DNA from: Jiangella gansuensis DSM 44835
GTDB lineage: Bacteria > Actinomycetota > Actinomycetes > Jiangellales > Jiangellaceae
Direction of reading: 5' to 3'
Length of the DNA: 64,000 bases
Assembly (NCBI RefSeq): GCF_000515395.1
Contig: NZ_KI911782.1
Span: 3,408,606 to 3,472,605, forward strand
The notes under the pieces were generated by a model. That model was not told where the DNA came from. It was given only the letters and a program-made list of their open reading frames with translations, and did no database searches. The position numbers and the translations under genes are program-made. Positions 51,934 through 61,452 of the stretch are shown piece by piece. Within the stretch, counting starts at the first letter, position 1. Each line of letters starts with the position of its first letter.

Positions 51934-52309
51934 CCGCCCGTAGAGCGACCTCCACCGGCGTGGCCATAGGACGTGCGGAGCACGAGCGAGAGGACGACTG
52001 CTCTGATCACGACGGTTGTCGACCAAGGCCCGCGGCTGGTCGACGAACCGGCGCCGGCTACCTGCTGCCCCTGGGGGTGAACCCATGCCGCCTGCAGGCG
52101 TCCGTCGACCATGCCCGCTCAGGTCGTGTGGGCCGATAGCCATGGTTGCGGGTGCGACAGAGCTGCTCAGCGTCAGGCCGCTGTACATCTAGCGCCGATT
52201 CATGCAGCAGATACTCGTGTGCCCCGTCGCCAAAGCTGTCCGTATGCCGTATTTGCAGGGGCATCTCTGCGCTTGGCGCTCGGCTGGCCGTCCGTGTTGA
52301 ACCGGCGAC
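51934..52309. other. Gap between nag promoter and SGNH gene
   Basis: No gene could be supported in these 376 bases. A minus-strand frame (51930-52112) has a hydrophobic run TTVVIRAVVLSLVL that could be a relic of a transporter, but nothing around it agrees. Confidence 0.4.
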
Positions 52310-53386
52310 TCACAACCCCGCCGCCGACGTGCCGAGCGGGCCGACATCCGCTATTCCGGTTGTCTCCAAGTACTGGGCCATGCGGCCGGCCATGAGCCGA
52401 TAGCCGTCGTGGTTCGGGTGGACGCCGTCGTGCAGCAGATGGGCGTCGTCAGGCCCGAGTAGCAACCGGCCGTCCAGCACATGCACCCTGTGGTCGCCGC
52501 GGTCACGGAAATCATGGGCGACCTGGTGAAGATGCTCGCGGTAGTCCGCCAGAGTCATGCCGGCGTCGTTCGGCGTTGCCTCATGTGCAGGGCAGAAGAT
52601 CGGCGACCCCACCACGATGGCGGTGGTCTCGCGCGCTTCACGGATGCGGCGAATCAGCTCCGCTACCTGACCCCGCCACGAGCGTACAGAAAAGCTGTTG
52701 TGGCGATAGACGTTTATCCCGAGACAGAGCGTGACGATCTCGGGTGCGAGGTGGGCGATCGCTCGGGAAACGACCGGATCGAGCTGGCATTCGCCGCTGA
52801 ACCCCATGCAGGTCAGCTTCCACCCCAGCGCCCGGCTCACGAGGGCGGGCCAGGTCTGCGATGGCCCGTTGCTGGCGGCGCATTGGGTGATGGAGCTGCC
52901 GTAGGCGACCCATCGTTTGGTCGCCGCAAGCGGGGCGATCGAGGTGACCTCGGCCGCGCGAATCGATCTGAAGGCCACGCTGCCTCGGTGCGGCAACCAG
53001 ACCTCCACCCGCACTTGTTGCGACGGCAACTCGATGCGGAGCCCGTCCGGGCCGGGCGGCTGCCGCGCAGCTAGCCGACCGTCGACCAGCACGTCGATGG
53101 GGCCAACTTCATCGCCTGTGCCGATGATCTCGATCTCGATCGCCCGAGCCTGGATCGACGCTCCGAATCGGACACCCGCGGCAGCCGCGGCGCTCTTGTA
53201 AAGAGACGGCGCATAGGCCAATGGTTGTTCTTCCGGGGGTAGCCGCCATGGCTGCCAGCCTGAGTCGTGGACGGTCCATGCCATCGTCCCGGACCAGAGG
53301 TCCGGACGTTCTCCCGGGCTGAGATCCACTTCCTGGGCCTCCATTGCAGGCTGGCATCGGTACTCGCTGGACTGATGGAACCTCAT
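52310..53386 (-). CDS. SGNH/GDSL hydrolase with N-terminal beta domain
   Basis: 358 residues from ATG 53386, or 344 from ATG 53344; neither has a clear Shine-Dalgarno. The N-terminal 150 residues look like a carbohydrate-associated beta-sandwich (VDGRLAARQPPGPDGLRIEL). The hydrolase part has the nucleophile in YGSSITQC, then GFSGECQL, CLGINVY and the catalytic Asp-His in HDGVHPNHDGY. Such enzymes remove acetyl groups from sugars. No export signal is seen, so it may act inside the cell. It is expressed from a promoter overlapped by a LacI-type site. Confidence 0.85.
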   Translation of the reverse strand: MRFHQSSEYRCQPAMEAQEVDLSPGERPDLWSGTMAWTVHDSGWQPWRLPPEEQPLAYAPSLYKSAAAAAGVRFGASIQARAIEIEIIGTGDEVGPIDVLVDGRLAARQPPGPDGLRIELPSQQVRVEVWLPHRGSVAFRSIRAAEVTSIAPLAATKRWVAYGSSITQCAASNGPSQTWPALVSRALGWKLTCMGFSGECQLDPVVSRAIAHLAPEIVTLCLGINVYRHNSFSVRSWRGQVAELIRRIREARETTAIVVGSPIFCPAHEATPNDAGMTLADYREHLHQVAHDFRDRGDHRVHVLDGRLLLGPDDAHLLHDGVHPNHDGYRLMAGRMAQYLETTGIADVGPLGTSAAGL

Positions 53387-53471
53387 CCGTCGAAGCAGAT
53401 GGCGCCGCAGCTCTCAGACGCCGCCCGCCACGGGCGCTCACAACAGCTCTCAGCAGCCCGGCAGCCGACTC

Positions 53472-53510
53472 ATAGTATGAGGCTTGCAGCAAGTATGCAA
53501 CCGGTTGGCA
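53472..53510 (-). promoter_or_regulatory. Promoter with two LacI-like sites for the SGNH gene
   Basis: Minus strand: -35 TTGCAT (53495-53500), 17-base spacer, -10 TACTAT (53472-53477). The palindrome TGCAACCGGTTG (53496-53507, followed by GCA) covers the -35, and CTTGCAGCAAG (53483-53493) sits in the spacer. Confidence 0.65.
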
Positions 53511-53859
53511 GATCAGGCAGCCGCGTACAGATGCTTGCGTCTGCCACGCCGGCGCCTGCGGGGGTTCGCTCAGTCGCGTCGGCGCGGCGCGTGGTCGGAT
53601 CCAACGCCGACAGCCACTCGATGCCCGGCCCCGAGAACATCGTGCTCCCCGCGGAACATGGCTGCTGCCTCCACCATGGGTCGGCCGGATCCTCGGCGAC
53701 GTTTCCGCGCGATGCCGCCAGGCATTCGTCCTGCATGCATGGTGTGCTACCGCTCAGGGGCCGTCTCCACCGTTTATACTCCGAACTGAGGTTCTATTTG
53801 ATAGATCGTCGTTCCGATTAACTGAACAACTCCGCCGACTGGGCGGGAGGGAGCGCGAC
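53511..53859 (+). other. Upstream region of pyruvate carboxylase gene
   Basis: No gene is supported. A TATACT -10-like box (53775-53780) without a good -35 and a GGGAGGGAG Shine-Dalgarno precede the ATG at 53860. A minus-strand stretch near 53540-53680 (TMFSGPGIEWLSALDP) looks protein-like but is too short to identify. Confidence 0.4.
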
Positions 53860-56800
53860 ATGTTCCGGAAGGTGCTCGTTGCCAATCGTGGTGAGATCGC
53901 GATCCGTGCGTTCCGTGCCGCCTACGAGCTGGGGGTCCGCACGGTGGCGGTCTTTCCGCATGAGGACCGCAACTCACTGCACCGGCTGAAGGCCGATGAG
54001 GCGTACGAGATCGGTGACGTCGGGCATCCGGTGCGGGCGTACTTGTCGGTGAGTGAGATGGTGCGCGCGGCGAAGGAGGCCGGCGCTGACGCGGTTTACC
54101 CAGGCTATGGCTTCCTGTCGGAGAACGCCGGGCTGGCGGAGGGGTGTGCCGATGTGGGCATCACGTTCATTGGTCCGCCGGCGGGGATCCTGAGCCTGAC
54201 GGGTAACAAAGCGCACGCTGTGGCGGCGGCCCGTGAGGCGGGCGTGCCAATGCTACGGTCGTCGGCGCCGTCAGCAGACCGGGACGAGCTGCTGGCGGCG
54301 GCGGAGAAGGTCGGGTTCCCGTTATTCGTCAAGGCGGTCGCCGGCGGTGGTGGCCGGGGAATGCGGCAGGTGGCCGACGCGACGCAGCTGGCCGACGCTA
54401 TCGACACGGCGGCGCGGGAGGCCCAGGCCGCTTTCGGCGACCGAGCGCTCTTCCTCGAGCAAGCGGTCATCAGCCCACGCCACATCGAGGTGCAGATCCT
54501 CGCTGACGGGCAGGGTGACGTCATCCACCTGTTCGAGCGAGACTGTTCGGTGCAGCGGCGGCATCAGAAGGTGGTGGAGCTGGCGCCGGCACCCAACCTC
54601 GATCCGGCCGTGCGCGAGCGGATCTGCGCCGACGCCGTCCGGTTCGCCCGGCACATCGGTTACCGCAACGCCGGGACGGTGGAGTTCCTGCTCGATCCGG
54701 ACGGTCGACACGTCTTCATCGAGATGAACCCACGCATTCAGGTGGAGCACACGGTCACCGAGGAGGTCACGGACGTCGACCTCGTCCAGGCACAGTTCCG
54801 CGTCGCGGCGGGAGAGCGGCTGGCCGACCTCGGGCTGTCGCAGGACGCGGTGAGCGTGCGGGGTGCGGCGTTGCAGTGCCGCATCACCACCGAGGACCCG
54901 GCTGACGGGTTCCGACCGGACACCGGCATCATCAGCGCCTATCGCTCACCGGGCGGCTCAGGGATCCGGCTCGACGGCGGCACTACCTTCGCCGGCAGCG
55001 AGGTCAGCCCGCACTTCGATTCACTGCTGGTGAAGCTGACCTGCCGGGGCCTCGACTTCGACACCGCTGTGGCGCGTGCTCGCCGCGCTCTGGCGGAGTT
55101 CCGCATTCGGGGTGTCCGGACGAACATCCCGTTCCTGCAGGCCGTGCTGGACGATCCCGACTTCCGCGCCGGTGGGGTGACGACGGCGTTCATCGACGAG
55201 CATCCGCAGCTGGTTGCCGGCCGAGCGTCGGCGGACCGCGGAACGCGGCTGCTGACCTATCTTGCCGACGTCACCGTGAACCGGCCGCACGGCGAGTCGC
55301 CCCGGGTGGGGAACCCGGTGACCAAGCTGCCGCCGGTTCCGGTAGGGGCTCCGCCGAACGGCTCGAAGCAGCGGCTGAAGGAGCTGGGGCCCGACGGCTT
55401 CGCGGCGTGGCTGCGTTCATCACCGTCGCTGCACGTCACCGACACGACCTTCCGCGACGCGCACCAGTCGTTGCTGGCCACGCGTGTCCGCACGAAGGAC
55501 CTGCTTGCGGTGGCGCCGGTGGTGGCGCGCACCGTGCCGCAGCTGCTCTCGCTGGAGTGTTGGGGTGGCGCCACCTATGACGTCGCGCTGCGCTTCCTGG
55601 CCGAGGATCCGTGGGAGCGGCTGGCCGCCCTGCGCCGGGCCGTCCCGAACGTCTGCCTCCAGATGCTGCTGCGGGGCCGCAATACAGTCGGTTACACGCC
55701 CTACCCGGTCGAGGTCACCACGGCCTTCGTCCAAAGAGGCCGCCATAACAGGGGTGGATATCTTCCGCATCTTCGACGCGCTGAACAACGTCGAGCCAAT
55801 GCGGCCGGCCATCGACGCAGTCCGGGAGACGGGGACGGCGGTCGCGGAGGTCGCCTTGTGCTACACAGGCGACCTGACCCACCCAAGCGAAACGCTGTAC
55901 ACGTTGGACTACTACCTGCGGCTGGCGGAGCAGATCGTCGCCGCCGGCGCCCATGTGCTGGCCATCAAGGACATGGCCGGGTTGCTGCGACCGCTCGCGG
56001 CCGCCCGGCTAGTGAGCGCGCTGCGGCGCGAGTTCGACTTGCCGGTGCACCTGCACACCCACGACACCGCCGGTGGGCAATTGGCGACGTATCTCGCCGC
56101 CGCCGCGGCCGGCGTCGACGCCGTCGACGGGGCGGTCGCGTCCATGGCCGGCACGACGTCGCAGCCGTCGCTGTCGGCGATTGCCGCCGCGACGGAGGGA
56201 GCCGATCGTTCGACGGAGCTGGACCTGCGCGCCGTTTGCGAGCTGGAACCGTACTGGCAGGCCGTCCGCGAGCTTTACGCTCCGTTCGAGGCAGGCCTCA
56301 GCGCCCCAACCGGGCGGGTGCACCACCACGAGATCCCCGGCGGACAGCTGTCGAACCTGCGCACGCAGGCGGTCGCCCTGGGTCTGGGCGATCGGTTCGA
56401 GGACATCGAAAGCATGTACGCCGCCGCCGACCGCATTCTCGGCCGCCTCGTCAAGGTCACGCCGTCGTCGAAGGTAGTCGGTGATCTCGCCTTGCACCTG
56501 GTCGGTTCCGGCGTGGACCCAGACGACTTTGCAGCCCACCCCGACCGATACGACATCCCCGACTCGGTGGTCCGGTTCCTGCGCGGTGAACTCGGCGACC
56601 CTCCCGGCGGCTGGCCCGAGCCGTTTCGCACCAAGGCGCTCGCCGGCCGGCCGTACACTCTGGCCGCTGCCGACCTTTCCGGCGAAGATCGTGCCGGCCT
56701 TGCCAGCGCCCGCCGCGATACCCTCAACCGGTTGCTGTTCCCGGGCCCCGCCCGCGAGTACCAGGCGCACCGAAACACCTATGGCGACACTAGCGTGCTG

Positions 56801-57235
56801 GCCACCAAGGAGTTCTTCTACGGACTGCAGCCGAACGAGGAGTACACCGTCGACCTGGAGCCTGGCGTCCGGCTGCTTATCGAGCTGCAGGCCGTGGGGG
56901 AGCCCGACGAACGGGGCATGCGTTCGGTCATGGCTACCCTCAACGGACAGCTCCGCCCGCTGCAGATCCGCGATCGGTCCGTCGCATCGGACGACACGCC
57001 GGCGGAGAAGGCCGACCACTCCAATCCGCGCCACGTCGCTGCGCCCTTCGCCGGTGTGGTCACCCTGGCGGTGGGCGAGGGCGACACCGTCGAGCCCGGC
57101 GGCACCGTCGCCACCATCGAGGCGATGAAGATGGAGGCCGCCATCACTACGTCCCACGGCGGGACCGTCCGCCGCCTCGCCGTCGGCACTGTACAACGCG
57201 TCGATGGCGGCGACCTGCTGCTGGAACTGGCCTGA
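53860..57235 (+). pseudogene. pyc: Pyruvate carboxylase interrupted by one extra base
   Basis: Corrected length is 1124 residues, normal for the enzyme. Biotin carboxylase domain: KVLVANRGEIAIRAFRAAYE, VKAVAGGGGRGMRQV, EMNPRIQVEHTVTEEVTD. Carboxyltransferase domain: VTDTTFRDAHQSLLATRVRT, DIFRIFDALNNVEPM, LHTHDTAGG. The C-terminal biotin domain carries EAMKMEA with the biotinylated Lys near 57129. Near 55733-55735 the sequence reads CCAAAGAGG where CCAAGAGG would keep the frame, so translation is shifted inside the carboxyltransferase domain. The enzyme would make oxaloacetate from pyruvate; as sequenced only the biotin carboxylase half could be produced. A base-call error is the main alternative. 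Confidence 0.88.
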
Positions 57236-57597
57236 CCCGTACACCTGCCGCAGCACGCTCGATTCCACGAACCGACGATATGCATCGAGGTGCATCGGCG
57301 ACCTGGGCTTGAACGTCCCGCCTTCCGAGCCAACGACGGCCGGCCGGGAGGTATCCGTCCTCGAAGATGCGCGACATGGAGCACGCGTGTGTCGCCAGGT
57401 CTACGAAGGTGGATGGGGTTGATCGTTCTTTGCTGGCCGCCGTGGAGACGACGCGGCTGCGGATTCTGTCCGCTCGACAACGGTGCCCGGCAGCAGGTTC
57501 GCCCTGCCGCGCCGTGACGCGCAGGTAGTGTCGCGTGATTATGATTAATGGACTATAGTTCTGATTATTAGAAGACAATGATCCTGGCGGTGACGGT
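57236..57597 (+). promoter_or_regulatory. AT-rich control region of the SDR-IclR-SDR operon
   Basis: No gene is supported in the first 290 bases. From about 57535 the DNA turns AT-rich: a TATAGT -10-like box (57554-57559) overlaps the palindrome TTCTGATTATTAGAA (57559-57573), and a TGATTAT direct repeat flanks it. This is a plausible operator for the IclR protein encoded just downstream. Confidence 0.45.
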
Positions 57598-58356
57598 ATG
57601 AACGATCTTGCGGGACTGTCGGCGATGGTGACGGGTGGCGTCTCGGGTATCGGCCGGGCGACGGCGGAGCTGTTGGCCGAGCGCGGCGCGAGAGTAGCGG
57701 TGTTGGACCGCACGATCGGCGCGTTGCCGGCGGGTCTTGTGCCGGTGGTGTGCGACGTGAGCGACGGGGACTCGGTGCGGCGTGCTGTCGGAGAGGCAGT
57801 CGAGGCGCTCGGTGGGGTGGATGTGCTGGTGAACAATGCCGGCATCGGGGCGGCGGGGACGGTGGAGGACAACGGCGACGCCGAATGGCATCGGGTGCTG
57901 GACGTGAACGTCGTCGGTGCGGCACGGGTGACCCGGGCGGTGTTGCCGTTTCTGCGGCGCTCGGGTCGGGCGGCGATTGTGAACACGTGCTCGGTTGCGG
58001 CGACGGCCGGGTTGCCGCAGCGGGCGTTGTACAGCGCGAGCAAGGGGGCGGTGTTGGCGTTGACGCTGGCGATGGCCGCGGATCATGTGCGGGAGGGGAT
58101 CCGGGTGAATTGCGTGAACCCGGGGACGGCGGACACGCCGTGGGTGCAGCGGCTGCTTGATGTCGCGGACGATCCGGTTGCGGAGCGGGCGGCTCTCGAG
58201 GCACGTCAGCCAATGGGCCGGCTGGTGAGCGCGGCGGAGGTGGCCGAGGCGATCGTGTACCTGGCCAGTCCGGCGGCTGGCTCGGTGACCGGGACGGTGT
58301 TGGCCGTTGACGGCGGGATGCAGGGTCTACGGTTGCGGTCGGCGGCGACCCGATGA
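57598..58356 (+). CDS. SDR family NAD(P)-dependent oxidoreductase
   Basis: 252 residues, the classical short-chain dehydrogenase length. Cofactor motif TGGVSGIG, NNAGIGAAG, catalytic Ser in IVNTCSVAATAG and YSASK. It ends in a typical DGGMQG loop. Substrate unknown; its linkage to an IclR regulator and a second SDR suggests two successive oxidation steps in the breakdown of one sugar or alcohol. It overlaps the IclR gene by four bases. Confidence 0.9.
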   Translation: MNDLAGLSAMVTGGVSGIGRATAELLAERGARVAVLDRTIGALPAGLVPVVCDVSDGDSVRRAVGEAVEALGGVDVLVNNAGIGAAGTVEDNGDAEWHRVLDVNVVGAARVTRAVLPFLRRSGRAAIVNTCSVAATAGLPQRALYSASKGAVLALTLAMAADHVREGIRVNCVNPGTADTPWVQRLLDVADDPVAERAALEARQPMGRLVSAAEVAEAIVYLASPAAGSVTGTVLAVDGGMQGLRLRSAATR

Positions 58357-59111
58357 CGGTCCCTGGTGAGGACGGCCGGGTCGTTGGCGCCGAGCGGGTG
58401 TTGGTGGTGTTGCGTGAGCTGGCTGGCCGGCCGGACGGTGCGAGTCTGGATGAGTTGTCTCGTGCGGTAGGCGGGTCGAAGCCGACGATCCATCGGGCGT
58501 TGGGTGCGCTGCGGCGGGTGGGGTTCGCTGTGCAGGATGAGCGTGGCCACTATTTACTGGGGGATGAGTTCTTGAGGTTGGCGTTCGCTCATCATGAGCA
58601 GCGCCCGGAGCATGTTCGGGTTCGACCCGTGTTGGAGGGGCTGGCGCGGCGTTTCGGGGAGACGGCGCACTACGCCGTCCTCGCCGGTCGCGAGATCGTC
58701 TACCGGGCCAAGGTCGATCCACCGTCGGGTGCGGTGAAGCTGACGTCGGAGATCGGCGGGCGCAACCCGGCACATTCCACCGGTGTCGGCAAGCTGCTGT
58801 TGTCCTTCGCCCTGCCCACCGATGACGCAGTGCGCGAATGGGTGCGCGCCGGCGGGTTGCCGCGCCGCACCCCTAACACGATCACCACGGTGGACGCATT
58901 CGTGGCGGAGCTGGCACGCATCCGCGAGCAGGAATATGCCCTGGACGATCAGGAGAACGAGGACGGTGTGGCGTGCCTGGCTGTGCCGGTGTGGCTGACC
59001 GGGCCCGGCCGGCCCAGCGGCGCGGTCAGTGTCAGCGCGGTCGCTTACCGCACCCCGCTGTCCGCATTGGTCGAGGCAGTTGATGAGGTTCGTTCGACGG
59101 TGGGGGCGTGA
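58353..59111 (+). CDS. IclR family transcriptional regulator
   Basis: A 252-residue protein. N-terminal winged helix: RVLVVLRELAGRPDGASLDE, then GGSKPTIHRALGALRRVGFA. The C-terminal effector domain has VYRAKVDPPSGAVKLTSEIG and NPAHSTGVGKLLLSF. It lies between two SDR genes, overlapping both, so the three are one operon and the regulator probably senses their substrate. Confidence 0.92.
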   Translation: MTVPGEDGRVVGAERVLVVLRELAGRPDGASLDELSRAVGGSKPTIHRALGALRRVGFAVQDERGHYLLGDEFLRLAFAHHEQRPEHVRVRPVLEGLARRFGETAHYAVLAGREIVYRAKVDPPSGAVKLTSEIGGRNPAHSTGVGKLLLSFALPTDDAVREWVRAGGLPRRTPNTITTVDAFVAELARIREQEYALDDQENEDGVACLAVPVWLTGPGRPSGAVSVSAVAYRTPLSALVEAVDEVRSTVGA

Positions 59112-59866
59112 AGAACGTGACAGTGTTCTCTGGTCAGACCGCGGTGGTGTTCGGCGCCGGCGCGGGGATCGGGCGTGCGGTGGCCGTAGCGCTCGCCGTG
59201 GACGGCGCGACGGTGATCTGTTCCGACATCAACGCGCGGGCCGCACGCGAGACGGCGGAACTCATCTGCGGCAGCGTCGATGCGGCCGCGGTGACGGCGG
59301 ATGTGGCTGACCAGGGTGCGGTCGAGGCCGCAGTGACTGAGGCGGCGGAGCGGTCCGGACAGGTCCACGTGGTGGTGAACTGCGTGGGGATTACCGGCAC
59401 GACCGGGATGCCCAGCCACGAGTACGACCTTGCCGAGTTCGACCGCGTCTACCGGGTCAACCTGCGCGGGGCGCTGGTGGTCAGCCAGGTGGCGGTACGG
59501 CACATGCTGGGGCACGGCTACGGGCGGGTGGTGCATTTCGCCTCTATCGCCGGCAAGGAAGGGAACCCGAACATGATCGGGTACTCGGCGACCAAGGCCG
59601 GATTGATCGGCATGGTGAAGGCCCAGGGCAAGGAGTACGCCGGCACCGGGATCACGGTGAACGCCATCGCGCCCGCGGTGATCCACACCGACCTGGTCGA
59701 CGCGCTGCCTGACGAGGTCGTGGACTACATGGTGGCGAAGATCCCCATGGGACGGACCGGCACACTGGAGGAGGCGGCCGCGTTGGCGACCTTCATCGCC
59801 TCCCCCGCATGCGGGTTCACCACCGGATTCACATTCGATCTGTCCGGCGGCCGGGCGACCTACTAG
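59108..59866 (+). CDS. SDR family oxidoreductase, second of the pair
   Basis: A 252-residue protein from GTG 59108, overlapping the IclR stop. Cofactor loop GAGAGIG (no Thr before it), NCVGITG in place of the usual NNAG, then the catalytic YSATK after HFASIAGKEGNPNMIG. The segment GKEGNPN is frequent in SDRs acting on sugars such as L-rhamnose or L-fucose derivatives; this is only suggestive. Confidence 0.88.
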   Translation: MKNVTVFSGQTAVVFGAGAGIGRAVAVALAVDGATVICSDINARAARETAELICGSVDAAAVTADVADQGAVEAAVTEAAERSGQVHVVVNCVGITGTTGMPSHEYDLAEFDRVYRVNLRGALVVSQVAVRHMLGHGYGRVVHFASIAGKEGNPNMIGYSATKAGLIGMVKAQGKEYAGTGITVNAIAPAVIHTDLVDALPDEVVDYMVAKIPMGRTGTLEEAAALATFIASPACGFTTGFTFDLSGGRATY

Positions 59867-60288
59867 CCTCGGACCGTGAAACCAGATCGATCAGCGGGCC
59901 TGAGGGGAATGGCCGTGTCAATCGGTGGTCGCCAACGCCGGATGATGTGGAGGCGGCGTGGTGGCTGTGAGGTTGCTGCTGAAGGCTAGAGATCGCGATC
60001 GGGAAGGTGCTGGCGGCACGGCGTCCGTACGTGACGCACCTGCACGGACCCCGCTCGGCCACAGCGTTCCCAAGATCCATCGTTGAACACTGCATCCGTC
60101 GCAACGAGAACACGAGCGCCGTCAGGGCCGATCTGCTCGACGAAGTCCTTCGAACGATTCTGAGTGCCGCCCGGTCGGGCAACGGTCCACTCGCACGCAA
60201 CCCTTTGCCGTCAGGCAGCCACCAGGATGCGGATGCGCCCGTGATCGCGACATCGCCTCAGCGCCCAGGTCACTCACCTGCAGGAACC
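59867..60288. other. Gene-free gap between convergent SDR and peptidase genes
   Basis: No gene is supported. A plus-strand stretch near 60105-60180 (NTSAVRADLLDEVLRTILSA) reads like a helical protein piece but has no start, stop or family context. No strong terminator hairpin was found. Confidence 0.45.
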
Positions 60289-61452
60289 TCAATCGCTCAG
60301 TTGACGGACTATTTCGGCGTAGACAGATGCGGCGGTCACGACGTCGATGAGATTGATCCACTCGTCGTCTGTATGTGCTTGGGCGATCGAGCCCGGCCCG
60401 AGAACTACGGACGGAACTCCGCCCCGCCGGCTGAGCTTGCTGGCATCGGTGCCGAACGTGACGTGTTGGGGGATCGCGTGCGCGCGGTGTGCCTTGCACG
60501 CGGAGATGACGGCGTGAACGAGTGGATGATCGGCGGGAGTATCGAGTCCGTAGTCGACCACCGGTGTATCGGTGATCGAAGCTCGAACGCCCGTGTCTTC
60601 GAGGTCGTCGAGCAGCTGCGTGATCTCATTGACGACGTCATGGGGCTCGTCGCTGGGCAGGGTGCGGATATCCACATCGAACGCGCAACGGTCCGGGACG
60701 ATGTTGAAGGCGTGCCCGCCGGTAATCCGGTTGACAGACAATGTGGGAGCGTGGGCGAAAGTAGCCAGGGTCCTGATGCGCTGGTCGTTCCAGTGGCGCA
60801 GCGCTTGGATCGCTGCGTACGCATCCATGATGGCGTTGCGCCCCTCACTGGGACGAGAGCTGTGCGCAGCTTGTCCGGCGACGGTGATCCGCATGCGCAC
60901 ACAGCCACTATGGCTGATGACCGGCGCCAGCCCGGTCGGCTCGACCACGATGGCCGCCGTGGCGTCGGGCCGCGTATCGACATAGTGCAGTACGCCGCGA
61001 TATTGGTGCTCCTCGTCAACGGCGCCCAGCAGGACGACGTCCATGTTCAGGTCGTCCGGCGAGGCGGCGAGTTCAGCGAGCGCTAGGAGGACTGCGGCGA
61101 GCCCGCCCTTGGCGTCGCAGGCCCCCCGCCCGTAGAGACGGCCGCCGATTATCCGAGCGTCTGGGGTGTGCGTGCCGGTCGGCAGTCCGACGGTGTCCGT
61201 GTGCACCTCGAAGACAATGACACCGGCAGGGCGGGGAGCGCACAGCCGGGCTGTGAGATTGGGCCGCCCAGGGAGCGCGTCGGAGAGTAGAGTCTCCATT
61301 CCCAACTGTGCGCAGTGCGCCGCCAGATATTGTGCGACCGCCTGTTCGCCCGGCGAGTCTGGGTCGTACGCCGGATTGACAGAGGGAATCTGTACCAGCT
61401 CGGTGAGCAGGTCGCCCGCCCGGTTCACGTCGACGCCGGGAGGCCGGGCCAT
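60289..61452 (-). CDS. M20 family metallopeptidase (ArgE/DapE/CPG2-like)
   Basis: A 387-residue protein. Metal ligands and catalytic residues in family order: IVFEVHTDTVG (His and Asp), GRGACDAKGG (bridging Asp), GAVDEEHQYRG (catalytic Glu pair), VVEPTG, and the final His in SIAQAHTDDEWI. The dimerisation domain lies between, around GQAAHSSRPSEGRNAI. Its ATG shares one base with the stop of the upstream fusion gene, so both are made together. It should release an amino acid or amine from an N-acyl compound. Confidence 0.9.
   Translation of the reverse strand: MARPPGVDVNRAGDLLTELVQIPSVNPAYDPDSPGEQAVAQYLAAHCAQLGMETLLSDALPGRPNLTARLCAPRPAGVIVFEVHTDTVGLPTGTHTPDARIIGGRLYGRGACDAKGGLAAVLLALAELAASPDDLNMDVVLLGAVDEEHQYRGVLHYVDTRPDATAAIVVEPTGLAPVISHSGCVRMRITVAGQAAHSSRPSEGRNAIMDAYAAIQALRHWNDQRIRTLATFAHAPTLSVNRITGGHAFNIVPDRCAFDVDIRTLPSDEPHDVVNEITQLLDDLEDTGVRASITDTPVVDYGLDTPADHPLVHAVISACKAHRAHAIPQHVTFGTDASKLSRRGGVPSVVLGPGSIAQAHTDDEWINLIDVVTAASVYAEIVRQLSD

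Noticed and set aside
57236-57530. Minus-strand coding remnant between pyc and the SDR operon
   Set aside because: Short phrases such as MHLDAYRRFVESSVLRQVYG look protein-like, but there is no start, no frame continuity and no recognised family.
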